A DNA stretch of 64,000 nt, taken from positions 124,001-188,000 of the forward strand of contig NZ_SLXU01000004.1 of NCBI RefSeq assembly GCF_004343505.1, read 5' to 3'. The DNA comes from Rhodovulum bhavnagarense. Lineage in GTDB: Bacteria; Pseudomonadota; Alphaproteobacteria; Rhodobacterales; Rhodobacteraceae. Positions 41,236 to 50,968 of the stretch are shown piece by piece (position 1 is the stretch's first letter; every line of letters starts with the position of its first letter). The position numbers were made by a program, and so were the translations under genes. The notes under the pieces are model-generated. The model did not search any database and had not been told where the DNA came from. It worked only from the letters and a program-made list of their open reading frames with translations.

Positions 41236-41287
41236 ACGGAAGAACACCCGCCGATGGCAGGCCGGGGCCCGGCAAGGGGGCCAGGCG

Positions 41288-41590
41288 TCAGCCAGCCTCG
41301 GCGGGGGCGTGAACCTGGCAGGCGGAGGGACAGACGCGGGCGCAGGCGCCGCAGCCGATGCAGTCGCCGGCATCGGCAAGGACCATCACCTTGCGTTCTA
41401 TCTCGTCCTCGTGATCCTCGTCGTCGAGGTCGACGATCATGCCCTCGTCGGTCACGCCTTTCAGCGTCAGCACGCTGCGTGCGCAAACCTTGTAGCAGCG
41501 GCCGCAGCCGATGCATTTTTCGACGTCGATCGACATCAGGAATTCCGGGACATATTCGGTCCCGCCACGGGTGGTGGCTGTGATGGGCAT
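41288..41590 (-). CDS. fdxB: nif-specific 4Fe-4S ferredoxin (ferredoxin III type)
   Basis: The 100-residue protein has two cluster motifs, CIGCGRCYKVC near residue 26 and CIGCGACARVC near residue 80. An acidic insert (DLDDEDHEDEIERK) lies between them, as in the FdxB/ferredoxin III family of nif operons. It may donate electrons to cofactor assembly or to nitrogenase. It is the last gene of the nifENX-DUF269-fdxB operon. Confidence 0.92.
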   Translation of the reverse strand: MPITATTRGGTEYVPEFLMSIDVEKCIGCGRCYKVCARSVLTLKGVTDEGMIVDLDDEDHEDEIERKVMVLADAGDCIGCGACARVCPSACQVHAPAEAG

Positions 41591-41604
41591 GGGAACTCCT
41601 TGGA

Positions 41605-42078
41605 TCATGCCGAGGCGGCGTCGGGGAAACGGGCGATCATGTCCGCGGCGTCTCGGCTGGCCTGTTCGCCCGCCTCGGCAAGCCGGACATAGGTTTCGAA
41701 ACCAAATCGGTGGATGTCGCGCACATGTTTCGACAGCACCACAAGCCGACCCGAAATCAGCACGATCCGGCCGAAGCCTTCATGGTGGATCTTCGACATC
41801 TGCGCGGCCATCGCGCCGGTGCGCTTTTCCAGCAGCAGGGCGACGGCCTCGTAGAATTTCTCGACCCGCCAGAGAAGATCGGGGTCCGGGTCGCCCATGA
41901 TCGGCATCTCGCGCCGTTCCTCGGCGGTGACGATGTATTCTTCCAGCAATTCGGCGTCGGGTTTGCCGTCCCAGCTGCCATAGCTGTCCTCGGCGCGGAT
42001 CACGGCAGCCAGCTGTTTCAGGAACTCGTTTGCGGGCATCTCGCCGCCGCGCGGCAGGGTTTCGGTTCCGGCACTCAT
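41605..42078 (-). CDS. NifX-associated nitrogen fixation protein (DUF269)
   Basis: This 157-residue protein belongs to the NifX-associated DUF269 family, always found with nifENX. Recognisable parts are QLAAVIRAEDSYGSWDGK, DPDLLWRVEKFYEAVALLLE, and the late RIVLISGRLVVLSKHVRDIHRFGF. It is proposed to help FeMo-co precursor transfer; mechanism unknown. The start overlaps the nifX stop (ATGA). fdxB follows after 14 bases. Confidence 0.9.
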   Translation of the reverse strand: MSAGTETLPRGGEMPANEFLKQLAAVIRAEDSYGSWDGKPDAELLEEYIVTAEERREMPIMGDPDPDLLWRVEKFYEAVALLLEKRTGAMAAQMSKIHHEGFGRIVLISGRLVVLSKHVRDIHRFGFETYVRLAEAGEQASRDAADMIARFPDAASA

Positions 42079-42515
42079 TCGCTGACATCCTCGGCGTAAT
42101 CGGCGGCGAAATCGGTTTTCGGGCGGCACAGCACCTTGCGCAGGAAGGGCGGCGGGCTGCCCTTGAGCATCGTCTGGGTCTGGGCCAGCACCTCCGCGAT
42201 GGGCTCGGGCGCCTTGCGCTTGATCGGGTGGATGCCGGCGCGCACCACCTTGGCCGCCGAGGGCCCGCCGATCGCCAGCACGAACAACAGCGCACAGCCC
42301 GACAGCGCCTCGACCTTGGGGGTGATGCGGTCGTCGATATCGTTGTGCTGGCCGCTTTGGGCGGTGACATCGTCGAATTCCAGCACCTCGACCACCCGGG
42401 CGGCGGCGGTCGTCACCTCGTAGATGGCGAATTTCCTGGCCGAGCCGAAATGCGCGTCCAGGTGTTCCATGTCATTGGTCGCGATGGCGATTTTCAGGGG
42501 TGTTTCGCTGGTCAT
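42075..42515 (-). CDS. nifX: FeMo-cofactor carrier NifX
   Basis: The 146-residue protein is of the dinitrogenase iron-molybdenum cofactor-binding family. It has KIAIATNDMEHLDAHFGSA (the cofactor-binding H..HFG region), LEFDDV and a C..LFVLAIGG segment. NifX binds the NifB-co/VK cluster between NifB and NifEN. GGAGG precedes the ATG. It lies 13 bases after nifN. Confidence 0.94.
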   Translation of the reverse strand: MTSETPLKIAIATNDMEHLDAHFGSARKFAIYEVTTAAARVVEVLEFDDVTAQSGQHNDIDDRITPKVEALSGCALLFVLAIGGPSAAKVVRAGIHPIKRKAPEPIAEVLAQTQTMLKGSPPPFLRKVLCRPKTDFAADYAEDVSE

Positions 42516-42528
42516 GGATTCCTCCGGC

Positions 42529-43923
42529 TCAATGAGGCGCAGTCTGCGGGCGGTCATGCTCGAACTCCTGCTCGATGGGTGCGGCGCCGAAATCCTCGGG
42601 GCGCGCGGTGTGGGGATGGGCCAGCACGGCATTGGCGACCTCGAACAGGAAGGCGCGGGTGCCGCGATAGCCGACGCGGCAGGCATCCTGCGCGCCGAGG
42701 CGGTCGTTGATCGGAAAGCCCACGCGGATCAGCGGCAGGCCGGTCGCGGCGGCGGCGTGGCGGGCATGGGCGTGGCTGATCAGCAGGGTGGCGCCCGACT
42801 CGCGCGCGCCGTCTTCCAGATCGCCGAGATCGCCGAGGATCGCGGTGTCCGAGGGGATGGCCTCGGTGATGGGATTGGCGGGGGAGGTGACCACGCAGCA
42901 GGCGGCCTCTGCCCCCATCCCCGCCAGCGCGGAGGTCAGGGCATAGGCAAGATCGGCGTCGGCGGCGATGGCGTAGCGCAGCCCGCCGGTCTGGAAATGC
43001 GCGTCCAGCATCGCGTCCTGCAGGCGGGCGCGCTCGCGCTTGATCGCGGGGGGGGCGTCGGCGGTGCCGGCGACGTTCATCAGGGCGGAGACGAAATTGT
43101 CCACCGCCTGAAGGCCGGTCAGCGAGCGGAAGACCTGGACCGGCATGTGCCCCCGCTGGCCCAGCAGGTCGGCCGCGCCGCGCATGCTTTCGCCGATGGC
43201 GAAGGTGACGGCGGATTTGGCCATGTCGGGGATCGCGTCCACGGGCGTGCCGCCCAGCGAACAGCCCGACCAGTCGTCGGCCAGGTGCCCGTCCAGCGAA
43301 AACGACAGGTCCGGCAGCACGATCGGTTTCAGCCCGAAGGCGCGGACCATCCGCACGATTTCCTCGACCTCGGCCGGGGTCAGGTAATTGGCCGGAAGCA
43401 GGTTCACCTGCCGCAGGTCGCGGTCGCAGAACATCGGGTCGACCTCGGGGACCATCGTGTCGATGATCGCCCGCACGGCCTTGGCCCAGCCATCCTCCAT
43501 CGCGCCATCGAAATCGGGGGTGGAGGCATAGACCACCTTGAGATCGGCCAGGTCGGGACGCCGGGCCAGGATGTCGGACAGCTCGGCCGGCACATCCTCT
43601 CCGCGGGTTTCGGTAAGCGCGGTGGAGGCAATGCCGATGAAGCGGGGATTGGCACGTTTCTTCAGGTTGGCCAGCGCCTCTTCGATCTGGTCGGCGCCGC
43701 CCAGGATCGTGGAGACCTCGTTCATCGCGGTGGTCTGCAGCGGGATCGCCTCGCGGAAATGGCGCACCATGTGGACCATGGCGAAGGCGGTGCAGCCCTG
43801 GGCGCCGTGAAACAGCGGTATCGCGCGTTCGATGCCGAGATAGGCCATCGCGGCGCCCAGTGGCGCGCTGGTCTTCAGCGGGTTGGTGGACACGGCGCGA
43901 CGGGGGCGGGTCAGGCGGGCCAT
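42529..43923 (-). CDS. nifN: nitrogenase cofactor scaffold subunit NifN
   Basis: The 464-residue protein is the beta-type subunit of the NifEN scaffold, on which NifB-co matures to FeMo-co. It is homologous to NifK. It has NPLKTSAPLGAAMAYLGI, LFHGAQGCTAFA with the cluster cysteine, and QTTAMNEVSTILGG. It starts 4 bases after the nifE stop. Confidence 0.95.
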   Translation of the reverse strand: MARLTRPRRAVSTNPLKTSAPLGAAMAYLGIERAIPLFHGAQGCTAFAMVHMVRHFREAIPLQTTAMNEVSTILGGADQIEEALANLKKRANPRFIGIASTALTETRGEDVPAELSDILARRPDLADLKVVYASTPDFDGAMEDGWAKAVRAIIDTMVPEVDPMFCDRDLRQVNLLPANYLTPAEVEEIVRMVRAFGLKPIVLPDLSFSLDGHLADDWSGCSLGGTPVDAIPDMAKSAVTFAIGESMRGAADLLGQRGHMPVQVFRSLTGLQAVDNFVSALMNVAGTADAPPAIKRERARLQDAMLDAHFQTGGLRYAIAADADLAYALTSALAGMGAEAACCVVTSPANPITEAIPSDTAILGDLGDLEDGARESGATLLISHAHARHAAAATGLPLIRVGFPINDRLGAQDACRVGYRGTRAFLFEVANAVLAHPHTARPEDFGAAPIEQEFEHDRPQTAPH

Positions 43924-43927
43924 GGGA

Positions 43928-45403
43928 TCAGTCCTCGAAATCGGTGGGGTCGTTGGCAAGCCCGGTGACCGGGCAGCGGTCCTTGATCCGGGGGCGGTGG
44001 CCGGCAAAGGGGCGATCCTCGTCCCAGGGGGCGGGGCGGCGGACGTCGTCCCAGACGGGGTTGTTCGCGGAACGGTCGATGGCGCGGACCAGATCCACCA
44101 TGCCCATGTAGCCGGCATAGGGTTCGTGTTTTTCCTGGTTCACGTCGATCCAGGGCACCCGCGCCTTGAGGCCCACGAACTGGCTGCGCGCGCCCGACAT
44201 CAGGATGTCGGCGCCCGAGGCTTTCAGCGTGGCGTACATGTCCTTGGGCGCCATGTTCTCGTACATATGCGCCTCGGTGCCCATGACCTCGATCACGCGG
44301 GCCTTGTCGTTGTCCGTTGCCTTGCGGACGGAGGTGCCGACGACCTCGACCCCCAGTTCCTGCAGGGCCGAGACGACCGACCAGCTTTTGTGTCCGCCGG
44401 TGTAGAGCAGCACGCGCTTGCCCTCGACCCGGGGGCGGTAGGCGGCCAGTTCTGCGCGGACCTTGGCCTCTTCCTCTTCGATCAGGGCCTCGCAGCGGTC
44501 GATCAGGTCCGCATCGGCGCCGCGGTCGACCAGCATGCGGCACATGGTGCGCAGCGCCTCGGACGTGTCGGAAATGCCGTAGAAGGAGCCCTCGAAATAG
44601 GGGATGCCGTATTTCTCCTCCATCTTCCGGGCCAGGCCCTGCAGCGCGTGGGAACAGACCAGCATGGTCACGCGCGCGCGGTGCATCTGCGCGACCTGGC
44701 GGTAACGGGCGTCCGCCGACAGCGAGCCGAGGATGCGGATGCCGAGGCGGTCGAGCAGCGGCTTTACCTGCCACAACTCGCCCGACAGGTTGTAATCGCC
44801 CATGATGTTGATGTCATAGGCGGTGGTCCGTTCGGGTTCCTGCGTGCCGATGACATGGCGGAACATCATCTCGCCGCCCAGCTTGCAGCCGAGGTTCTTG
44901 GAGCCGACGAAACCGGGCACGTCGACCGGGATGGCCGGGGTGCCGAAAGCCTCGGTCGCGGCCTTGCAGACGGCGCCGATATCGTCGCCGACCATAGAGG
45001 TGACGCAGGTGGAATAGACGAAGACGGCGGGGGGATCGTGTTTCTCCACGATCTCACGGATCGCGCGGTAGAGCTTCTTCTCGCCATGGCCCATGACGAT
45101 GTCGAGTTCGGTCAGGTCCGTGGTGAAGCCGGTCTTGTACAGCATCGACCCCGACGAGGCCGAGCCCCGGTTGTCCCAGGAATTGCCGCCGCAGGCCAGC
45201 GGCGCATGCACCAGATGCGCCACGTCCACGATCGGTTGCAGGGTGATCATCGCCCCGTCGAAGGCGCAGCCGCCCGCGGCCGCGCCGGGCGTCAGAGGTT
45301 TCGCGCAGCCCTTTTTCCGATCCGCGGCGGATTTTGCGCGGTTGGTGGCGCAGGCGGGCTCAACGAAAGCCTCTTGCACGGTTTGCTTAAGGGCGTCGGA
45401 CAT
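43928..45403 (-). CDS. nifE: nitrogenase cofactor scaffold subunit NifE
   Basis: This 491-residue alpha-type subunit of NifEN is homologous to NifD. The three cluster cysteines are in GGCAFDGAM, APLACGGNS and STCVTSMVGDD. The first gene of the nifENX-DUF269-fdxB operon, it follows a sigma-54 promoter 32 bases upstream and the duplicated activator block. A cysteine-containing N-terminal stretch (FVEPACATNRAK) is typical for NifE. Confidence 0.95.
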   Translation of the reverse strand: MSDALKQTVQEAFVEPACATNRAKSAADRKKGCAKPLTPGAAAGGCAFDGAMITLQPIVDVAHLVHAPLACGGNSWDNRGSASSGSMLYKTGFTTDLTELDIVMGHGEKKLYRAIREIVEKHDPPAVFVYSTCVTSMVGDDIGAVCKAATEAFGTPAIPVDVPGFVGSKNLGCKLGGEMMFRHVIGTQEPERTTAYDINIMGDYNLSGELWQVKPLLDRLGIRILGSLSADARYRQVAQMHRARVTMLVCSHALQGLARKMEEKYGIPYFEGSFYGISDTSEALRTMCRMLVDRGADADLIDRCEALIEEEEAKVRAELAAYRPRVEGKRVLLYTGGHKSWSVVSALQELGVEVVGTSVRKATDNDKARVIEVMGTEAHMYENMAPKDMYATLKASGADILMSGARSQFVGLKARVPWIDVNQEKHEPYAGYMGMVDLVRAIDRSANNPVWDDVRRPAPWDEDRPFAGHRPRIKDRCPVTGLANDPTDFED

Positions 45404-45434
45404 CAGGGCACTCCGGGTTGCTGTCAAAGTCAAA

Positions 45435-45449
45435 GCACGGAGCGTGCCA
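45435..45449 (-). promoter_or_regulatory. sigma-54 promoter of the nifE operon
   Basis: On the minus strand: TGGCACG-CTCC-GTGC, correct -24/-12 spacing, 32 bases before the nifE ATG. Confidence 0.85.
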
Positions 45450-45506
45450 AGGCGGTCCTGCGTTGTTTTCCAGAGGATTGAGGGGCAGCGACAGCGTGTT
45501 GTCGCA

Positions 45507-45597
45507 ATTGTCGGGCGCGGGAGTGGCAGGTTTGCGACAGAAAGCGCCCTGGCGGGCGCTGGCCTCCGGCGGGGGTATTTTCACCAAGAAGAAGAGG
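45507..45597. repeat. duplicated upstream block, nifE copy, including repeat R4
   Basis: This is the second copy of the block at 41144-41235. From GGTTTGCGACA onward the copies are nearly identical, including the GCGCCC-tggc-GGGCGC hairpin (45544-45559). The end GGGGGTATTTTCACCAAGAAGAAG matches the dispersed intergenic repeat. Confidence 0.85.
45524..45539. promoter_or_regulatory. NifA upstream-activator-like site (TGG-N10-ACA) before nifE
   Basis: TGG-CAGGTTTGCG-ACA, one base from TGT-N10-ACA, 75 bases from the -24 element. TTGTCGCAA at 45499-45507 forms an inverted partner to TTGCGACA here. Confidence 0.55.
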
Positions 45598-45659
45598 ACG
45601 AAACGGCCGAGCGCGGGCGGTTGCGCAGCCCAGGTATCGTCGGCGGACCGCCCTGTGCA

Positions 45660-45691
45660 TTAAAACGGCCGGCGCTTGTGCACCGGCCGTT
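45660..45691 (-). terminator. terminator after nifK
   Basis: A 9-bp perfect inverted repeat, AACGGCCGG / CCGGCCGTT, with a 10-base loop lies about 58 bases downstream of the nifK stop. Read on the minus strand it ends in TTTTAAT. It separates nifHDK from the nifE promoter region. Confidence 0.85.
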
Positions 45692-45749
45692 CCGGGGATT
45701 GGCAGTCCCGGCAATGGAAGAGGACAGGAGAAGCGGAACTGCCGAACCC

Positions 45750-47288
45750 TTAGCGGGTGAGGTCGAAGGAGATATCCGTCTCGCCCAGCTTGCCGGTGTC
45801 GGTATCCAGCTTGTCGAAGACCGTATCCAGCAGCTTGACCAGCACGTTCAGGCCACCCTGGTAGCCCCAGGTCGGGAAGCGGTGGTGGTGGTGACGGTCG
45901 AAGATCGGGAAGGTCAGGCGGATCAGCGGGATACCCAGGTCGCGTTCCAGGTACTTGCCGTAGCTGTTGCCGATCAGCAGGTCCGTGGGTTCGGTCGCGA
46001 GGATCGAGCGCAGGTGCCAGAGGTCCTTGCCGGCCCAGACCTGCGCGTTCGCGCCGAAGGGCGAGGAGGCCAGAAGCTCTTCCATCTGGGCCTTCCATTC
46101 CTTGCTGCCGTTGGTGGCCAGGCAGTGGGTCGGCTCGCCGCCGGTTTCCATGACGAAGCGGGCCATCGCATAGACGAAGTCTGGATCGCCGTAGATCGCG
46201 TAGGTCTTGCCGTGCAGGTAGGCCTGGCTGTCGGCCATCGCGTCGACCAGGCGGCCACGCTCCAGCGTCAGGCTGTCGGGGATCGCCTTGCCAGAGAGGT
46301 CACTGACCTTCATCAGGAATTCGTCGGTGCCCTGCACGCCCATCGGGTAGTGGAAGGCCGCCGTTTCCTGGCCCGCCTTTTCGCACAGTTCCAGCGTTCG
46401 CTTGGTGTTGTATTCCTGCATGGACAGGGTGGCCTTGGCGTTCACCGCGGCCTTGGCATCCTCCAGCTTGGTGCCACCGTCATACATGCGGAACGTGCCG
46501 TCCGAGGGGGTGTCATAGACATCCGACACGTCCGACAGCAGCGTGTAGGTCACGCCCATCTCGCGCAGCATCCGGTTCAGTTCGCGGATGTTGCCCACCG
46601 CGTAGCCGTCAAAGCCGGGGATGATGTTGATGCTGTCGGTTTCCTTACGCGTGGCATCCTTCCAGAAGTGACCCAGGATGCCCTTGATCATGTTGTCGTA
46701 GCCATCGACGTGGCTGCCGACGAAGGCGGGGGTGTGGGCGAAGGGCACGTCGTAATCCTCGGGGACAGAGCCCTTTTCCTTGGCCTGGATGATGAAGGAG
46801 TTGAGATCGTCGCCGATGACCTCGGCCATGCAGGTGGTCGAGACCGCGATCATCTTGGGGGAATAGAGCGCGTAGGTATTGGCCAGGCCATCCACCATGT
46901 TCACCAACCCGCCGAATACCGCCGCATCCTCGGTCATCGAGGAGGACACCGCCGAGGACGGTTCCTTGAAGTGGCGGGAAAGGTGCGAGCGGTAGTAGGC
47001 CACGCAGCCCTGTGAGCCGTGCACGAAGCTCATCGTGCCCTCGAACCCGGCGGCGGCAAAGACGGCGCCCAGAGGCTGGCAGGCCTTGGCGGGGTTGATC
47101 ACCAACGCCTCGCGGGCGAGGTTCTTTTCGCGGTAGTCCCAGGACTTGGTCCAGTCGAGGATTTCCGTCACCTGCGGCGCGGTCGGCGCGTTTTCATACT
47201 TCGCCCGCTTGGCCTTGAGCATGTCCTGGTATTCGGGCTCGTGGAACAGCTTGTTGTGGTCCAGCACCTTGTCTGCCGATTGAGGCAT
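45750..47288 (-). CDS. nifK: nitrogenase MoFe protein beta chain
   Basis: The 512-residue protein is the beta subunit of dinitrogenase. P-cluster ligands are visible in [19 protein letters not shown] and [12 protein letters not shown]. The N-terminal [17 protein letters not shown] and the C-terminal DISFDLTR are typical. It follows nifD after 93 bases, in the order H-D-K. Confidence 0.98.
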   Translation of the reverse strand: MPQSADKVLDHNKLFHEPEYQDMLKAKRAKYENAPTAPQVTEILDWTKSWDYREKNLAREALVINPAKACQPLGAVFAAAGFEGTMSFVHGSQGCVAYYRSHLSRHFKEPSSAVSSSMTEDAAVFGGLVNMVDGLANTYALYSPKMIAVSTTCMAEVIGDDLNSFIIQAKEKGSVPEDYDVPFAHTPAFVGSHVDGYDNMIKGILGHFWKDATRKETDSINIIPGFDGYAVGNIRELNRMLREMGVTYTLLSDVSDVYDTPSDGTFRMYDGGTKLEDAKAAVNAKATLSMQEYNTKRTLELCEKAGQETAAFHYPMGVQGTDEFLMKVSDLSGKAIPDSLTLERGRLVDAMADSQAYLHGKTYAIYGDPDFVYAMARFVMETGGEPTHCLATNGSKEWKAQMEELLASSPFGANAQVWAGKDLWHLRSILATEPTDLLIGNSYGKYLERDLGIPLIRLTFPIFDRHHHHRFPTWGYQGGLNVLVKLLDTVFDKLDTDTGKLGETDISFDLTR

Positions 47289-47381
47289 CTGTCGCTTCCT
47301 TCTTCAGGCCCGTCCGCATTCCGAGACGCGGCCGAAAGGGTTGAGGGGAAGCGGAGGCATCACACCCCCGCCGCGGGCCGG

Positions 47382-48851
47382 TCAGGCCGATTTCTTCCAC
47401 GGGGCGTCGAACATGCCCCAGATCGGGTTGTTGATCGCCAGGTCCATGTCGCGGGCGAAGATGGCGAAGCCGTCATAGCCGTGATAGGGGCCCGAGTAGT
47501 CCCAGCTGTGCATCTGGCGGAACGGGATACCCATCTTCTGGGTGGGGTATTTTTCCTTGATGCCGGAACCGACCAGGTCGGGGCGGATCGTCTCGATGAA
47601 CTTCTCCAGCTCATAGCCGGTCACGTCATCGTAGATCAGCGTGCCTTCCTTGATGTGCTCGCCGGTGCGCTTGTAATCGTCGCCATGGGCGAACTCGTAG
47701 CCGGTACCCGCGATTTCCATGCCCAGGTCGTCATAGGCGGTCACGACGTGGCGCGGGCGCAGGCCGCCCACATAGAGCATCACCTTCTTGCCTTCGAGGC
47801 GCGGCTTGTACTTGGCCAGGATCTCGTCGACCAGCGGCTGGTACTTGGCGATCACCGCCTCGGCCTTGTCCTGGATGGTCTTGTCGAACTTGGCCGCGAT
47901 GGCGCGCAGGGATGCGGCGATCTGGCTGGGCCCGAAGAAGTTGTATTCCATCCACGGCACGCCGTGCTTTTCCTCCATGTGGCGGCAGATGTAGTTCATC
48001 GACCGATAGCAGTGGATGAGGTTCAGCTTGGCCTTGGGGGCGTTCTCCATCTCGGCCAAGGTCGCGTCGCCCGACCAGGAACCGACGACGTTCAGGCCGA
48101 TCTCTTCCAGCAGGATGCGCGAGGACCAGGCGTCGCCGCCGATGTTGTAGTCGCCGATGATGTTGACGTCATAGGGGGTGGCCTCGTACTCGGACCCTTC
48201 GCCGTCCAGCACCCAGTCACGGATACAGTCATTGGCGATGTGGTGGCCCAGCGATTGCGACACGCCGCGGAAACCCTCGCAGCGGACCGGCACGATGGTC
48301 TTGCCGATGTCCTTCTTCTTCTTGCGGGCGACCGCCTCGATGTCATCGCCGATCAGGCCGATCGGGCATTCCGACTGCACCGAGATGCCCTTGGCCAGCG
48401 GGAACAGCGTGTTGATCTCGTCGATCGTCTTTTCCAGCTTCTTGTCGCCGCCAAAGACGATGTCCTTTTCCTGGAAATCGGTCGTGAACTGGAAGGTGAC
48501 GAAGCTGTCGACGCCGGTGGTGCCAGTGTAGTAGTTGCGCCGCTGGGACCAGGAATAATGGCCGCAGCCGACGGGGCCGTGGCTGATATGGACCATGTCC
48601 TTGACCGGGCCCCAGACCACGCCCTTGGACCCCGCATAGGCGCAGCCGCGGATCGTCATCACGCCGGGGACCGACTTGACGTTGGATTTCACCGTGTCGC
48701 ATTTCGACACGATTTCGGTTTCTCCTTCGGGCACCGGTTCGGCCACGCCAAGATGCTTGGCGCGTTTCTTGGCCGCTTTGGCGGGATAGGCGGAGAGGAC
48801 CTCTTCGATCAGCTTCTCGGGCGCGATCGGATCGGGAATGTCTTTGGCCAT
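47382..48851 (-). CDS. nifD: nitrogenase MoFe protein alpha chain
   Basis: The 489-residue alpha subunit binds FeMo-co and half of the P-cluster. P-cluster cysteines are in [17 protein letters not shown] and [11 protein letters not shown]. The FeMo-co ligands are the Cys in IHCYRSMNY and the His in [11 protein letters not shown]. All are intact, so the enzyme should be active. It is the molybdenum type, since no anfG or vnfG gene is beside it. Confidence 0.98.
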   Translation of the reverse strand: MAKDIPDPIAPEKLIEEVLSAYPAKAAKKRAKHLGVAEPVPEGETEIVSKCDTVKSNVKSVPGVMTIRGCAYAGSKGVVWGPVKDMVHISHGPVGCGHYSWSQRRNYYTGTTGVDSFVTFQFTTDFQEKDIVFGGDKKLEKTIDEINTLFPLAKGISVQSECPIGLIGDDIEAVARKKKKDIGKTIVPVRCEGFRGVSQSLGHHIANDCIRDWVLDGEGSEYEATPYDVNIIGDYNIGGDAWSSRILLEEIGLNVVGSWSGDATLAEMENAPKAKLNLIHCYRSMNYICRHMEEKHGVPWMEYNFFGPSQIAASLRAIAAKFDKTIQDKAEAVIAKYQPLVDEILAKYKPRLEGKKVMLYVGGLRPRHVVTAYDDLGMEIAGTGYEFAHGDDYKRTGEHIKEGTLIYDDVTGYELEKFIETIRPDLVGSGIKEKYPTQKMGIPFRQMHSWDYSGPYHGYDGFAIFARDMDLAINNPIWGMFDAPWKKSA

Positions 48852-48880
48852 CTGGCTGACTCCTTGGGGTGGAATGGGAG

Positions 48881-48902
48881 GGGCCGGCGCAGAGGCCGGC
48901 CC
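48881..48902 (-). promoter_or_regulatory. hairpin between nifH and nifD
   Basis: GGGCCGGC-gcagag-GCCGGCCC, an 8-bp perfect stem in the 58-base gap. It has no T-run, so it is more likely an mRNA stabiliser or processing signal that keeps NifH in excess over NifDK than a terminator. Confidence 0.6.
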
Positions 48903-48909
48903 GCATGTC

Positions 48910-49890
<981 letters not shown>

Positions 49891-49940
49891 TTATCTTTTT
49901 TTTTCAGTGGCTTGAATTTCCATACCCGTCTCGGATCCGA

Positions 49941-49956
49941 TGTGTCGAACACGACA
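49941..49956. promoter_or_regulatory. NifA upstream activator site of nifH
   Basis: TGT-GTCGAACACG-ACA matches the TGT-N10-ACA consensus exactly. It lies 68 bases upstream of the -24 element. Confidence 0.88.
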
Positions 49957-50012
49957 AAACCACGACAAGGGCGCCACTGCCCGAACGCGTCCCGGTCGCG
50001 GCGTCGGATCAT

Positions 50013-50064
50013 GGGTATTTTTGCCAAGAAGAAGGACAGGGGGTTCTTCTTGGTGAAAATACCC
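50013..50064. repeat. inverted pair of the GGGTATTTT..CCAAGAAGAA repeat (copy R5)
   Basis: Arm one, GGGTATTTTTGCCAAGAAGAA (50013-50033), and arm two, TTCTTCTTGGTGAAAATACCC (50044-50064), are inverted with two mismatches. They can fold into a 21-bp stem with a 10-base loop. This is the only place in the window where two copies face each other. Confidence 0.85.
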
Positions 50065-50095
50065 GAAAAACAAGCGGCCCCCGGATGGGGGCCGC
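50065..50095 (-). terminator. terminator after the nifB-nifT-SIR2 operon
   Basis: A 9-bp perfect stem, GCGGCCCCC / GGGGGCCGC, with a four-base loop starts 34 bases after the SIR2-like gene stop. On the minus strand it is followed by TTGTTTTTCGG. Confidence 0.88.
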
Positions 50096-50129
50096 AATGT
50101 AAGGGAATGCGTGCGCCAGCGCGCACGAT

Positions 50130-50963
50130 TCAGACGAAATCCGATAGCGCCTCTGTGACGGCGCAAAGCGGCAGGTCCAGCCGCTCGATCTCCAACTCGT
50201 CGAGGAAACGCGCTTCCATCCGGGTCAGATCGCCCTCGATCACGGCCACATGCCCCGGAGCCGAGCGCTTCGCGATCTGCCGGGCGAAACCGCGCAGCAT
50301 CTGGTCGTCGAACCGGCAGCCCAGGAACAAGAAGGGGCGGCCGCTGCGGCGGGTCTGGACCTCCTCGGGGATCGGCGACTGGATGTCGATTTCTGTCAGG
50401 ACCTCGACATAGTCGCTGTCGGACACCAGGCAGGAGTGGCCGGGCCGGATGACGCCATGGGGTTTGTAGATCAGCACCTCCCAATCCGGGGCGGGGTGTT
50501 CGCCGACAAGCCCGAGCTCGGCATCGTAGGCGCGGGTCCAGATCTCTTGCCATTCGCCGTTGCGGCTGACGCCTTGCACGAGGCCCCAACCGGGTTTGCC
50601 TTCGGCCTGCATGGCCGCGAGGATCGCGCTGTCATACCAGGCATCCACCACGAGCGGCGGACGCACCCGGGCAAGCCAGCGGTGCAACGGCCCCGGCACG
50701 CATTCACCGGAAAAAGCCTCCTGGACGATGGTGTCGAGCGTGGCGCGAAAACGGCGGCTCTCGACGAATTGGGCCACCGACCACAGGTTGCCCCGGGCGC
50801 GCCTGGGGGCGCGCACCCTGGCTTCGATCGCGGCGCAAAGGGCCTGGGGCGAGGCTGGCGGCGCATCGGAGCAAAGCGCGGCGACACCGGCGCCGAGATA
50901 GGGCACGCGATCGCCCGCGGCCACCTCGGCGAGGCATCGGGACAGGCGTTCTTCGGCCGCCAT
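50130..50963 (-). CDS. SIR2-like domain protein of the nif cluster
   Basis: The 277-residue protein has a sirtuin-fold core of the SIR2_2-like type. YLGAGVAAL (residues 22-30) is the nucleotide loop, LVVDAWYDSAIL (104-115) occupies the TTNYD position, IYKPHG (165-170) has the core His, and FLFLGCRFDDQMLRGF (211-226) is the typical C-terminal motif. The catalytic Asn of the TTNYD motif is replaced by Trp109. It may therefore bind NAD-like nucleotides without NADase activity. It is the last gene of the nifB operon, 5 bases after nifT, with its own terminator. Its role in nitrogen fixation is not known to me; sensing NAD(H) or ADP-ribose is speculation. Confidence 0.75.
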   Translation of the reverse strand: MAAEERLSRCLAEVAAGDRVPYLGAGVAALCSDAPPASPQALCAAIEARVRAPRRARGNLWSVAQFVESRRFRATLDTIVQEAFSGECVPGPLHRWLARVRPPLVVDAWYDSAILAAMQAEGKPGWGLVQGVSRNGEWQEIWTRAYDAELGLVGEHPAPDWEVLIYKPHGVIRPGHSCLVSDSDYVEVLTEIDIQSPIPEEVQTRRSGRPFLFLGCRFDDQMLRGFARQIAKRSAPGHVAVIEGDLTRMEARFLDELEIERLDLPLCAVTEALSDFV

Positions 50964-50968
50964 CGGCC

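Noticed and set aside
42424-43968. 514-codon plus-strand open frame opposite nifN
   Set aside because: Antisense shadow; no features, and NifN and NifX account for the region.
45404-45749. possible small gene between nifK and nifE
   Set aside because: All structure here is explained by a terminator, the duplicated block and the promoter. Short open frames lack start signals.
45093-47015. 640-codon plus-strand open frame opposite nifK/nifE
   Set aside because: High-GC antisense shadow of real nif genes. It reads through a mapped promoter and terminator, and has no protein motif or ribosome-binding site.
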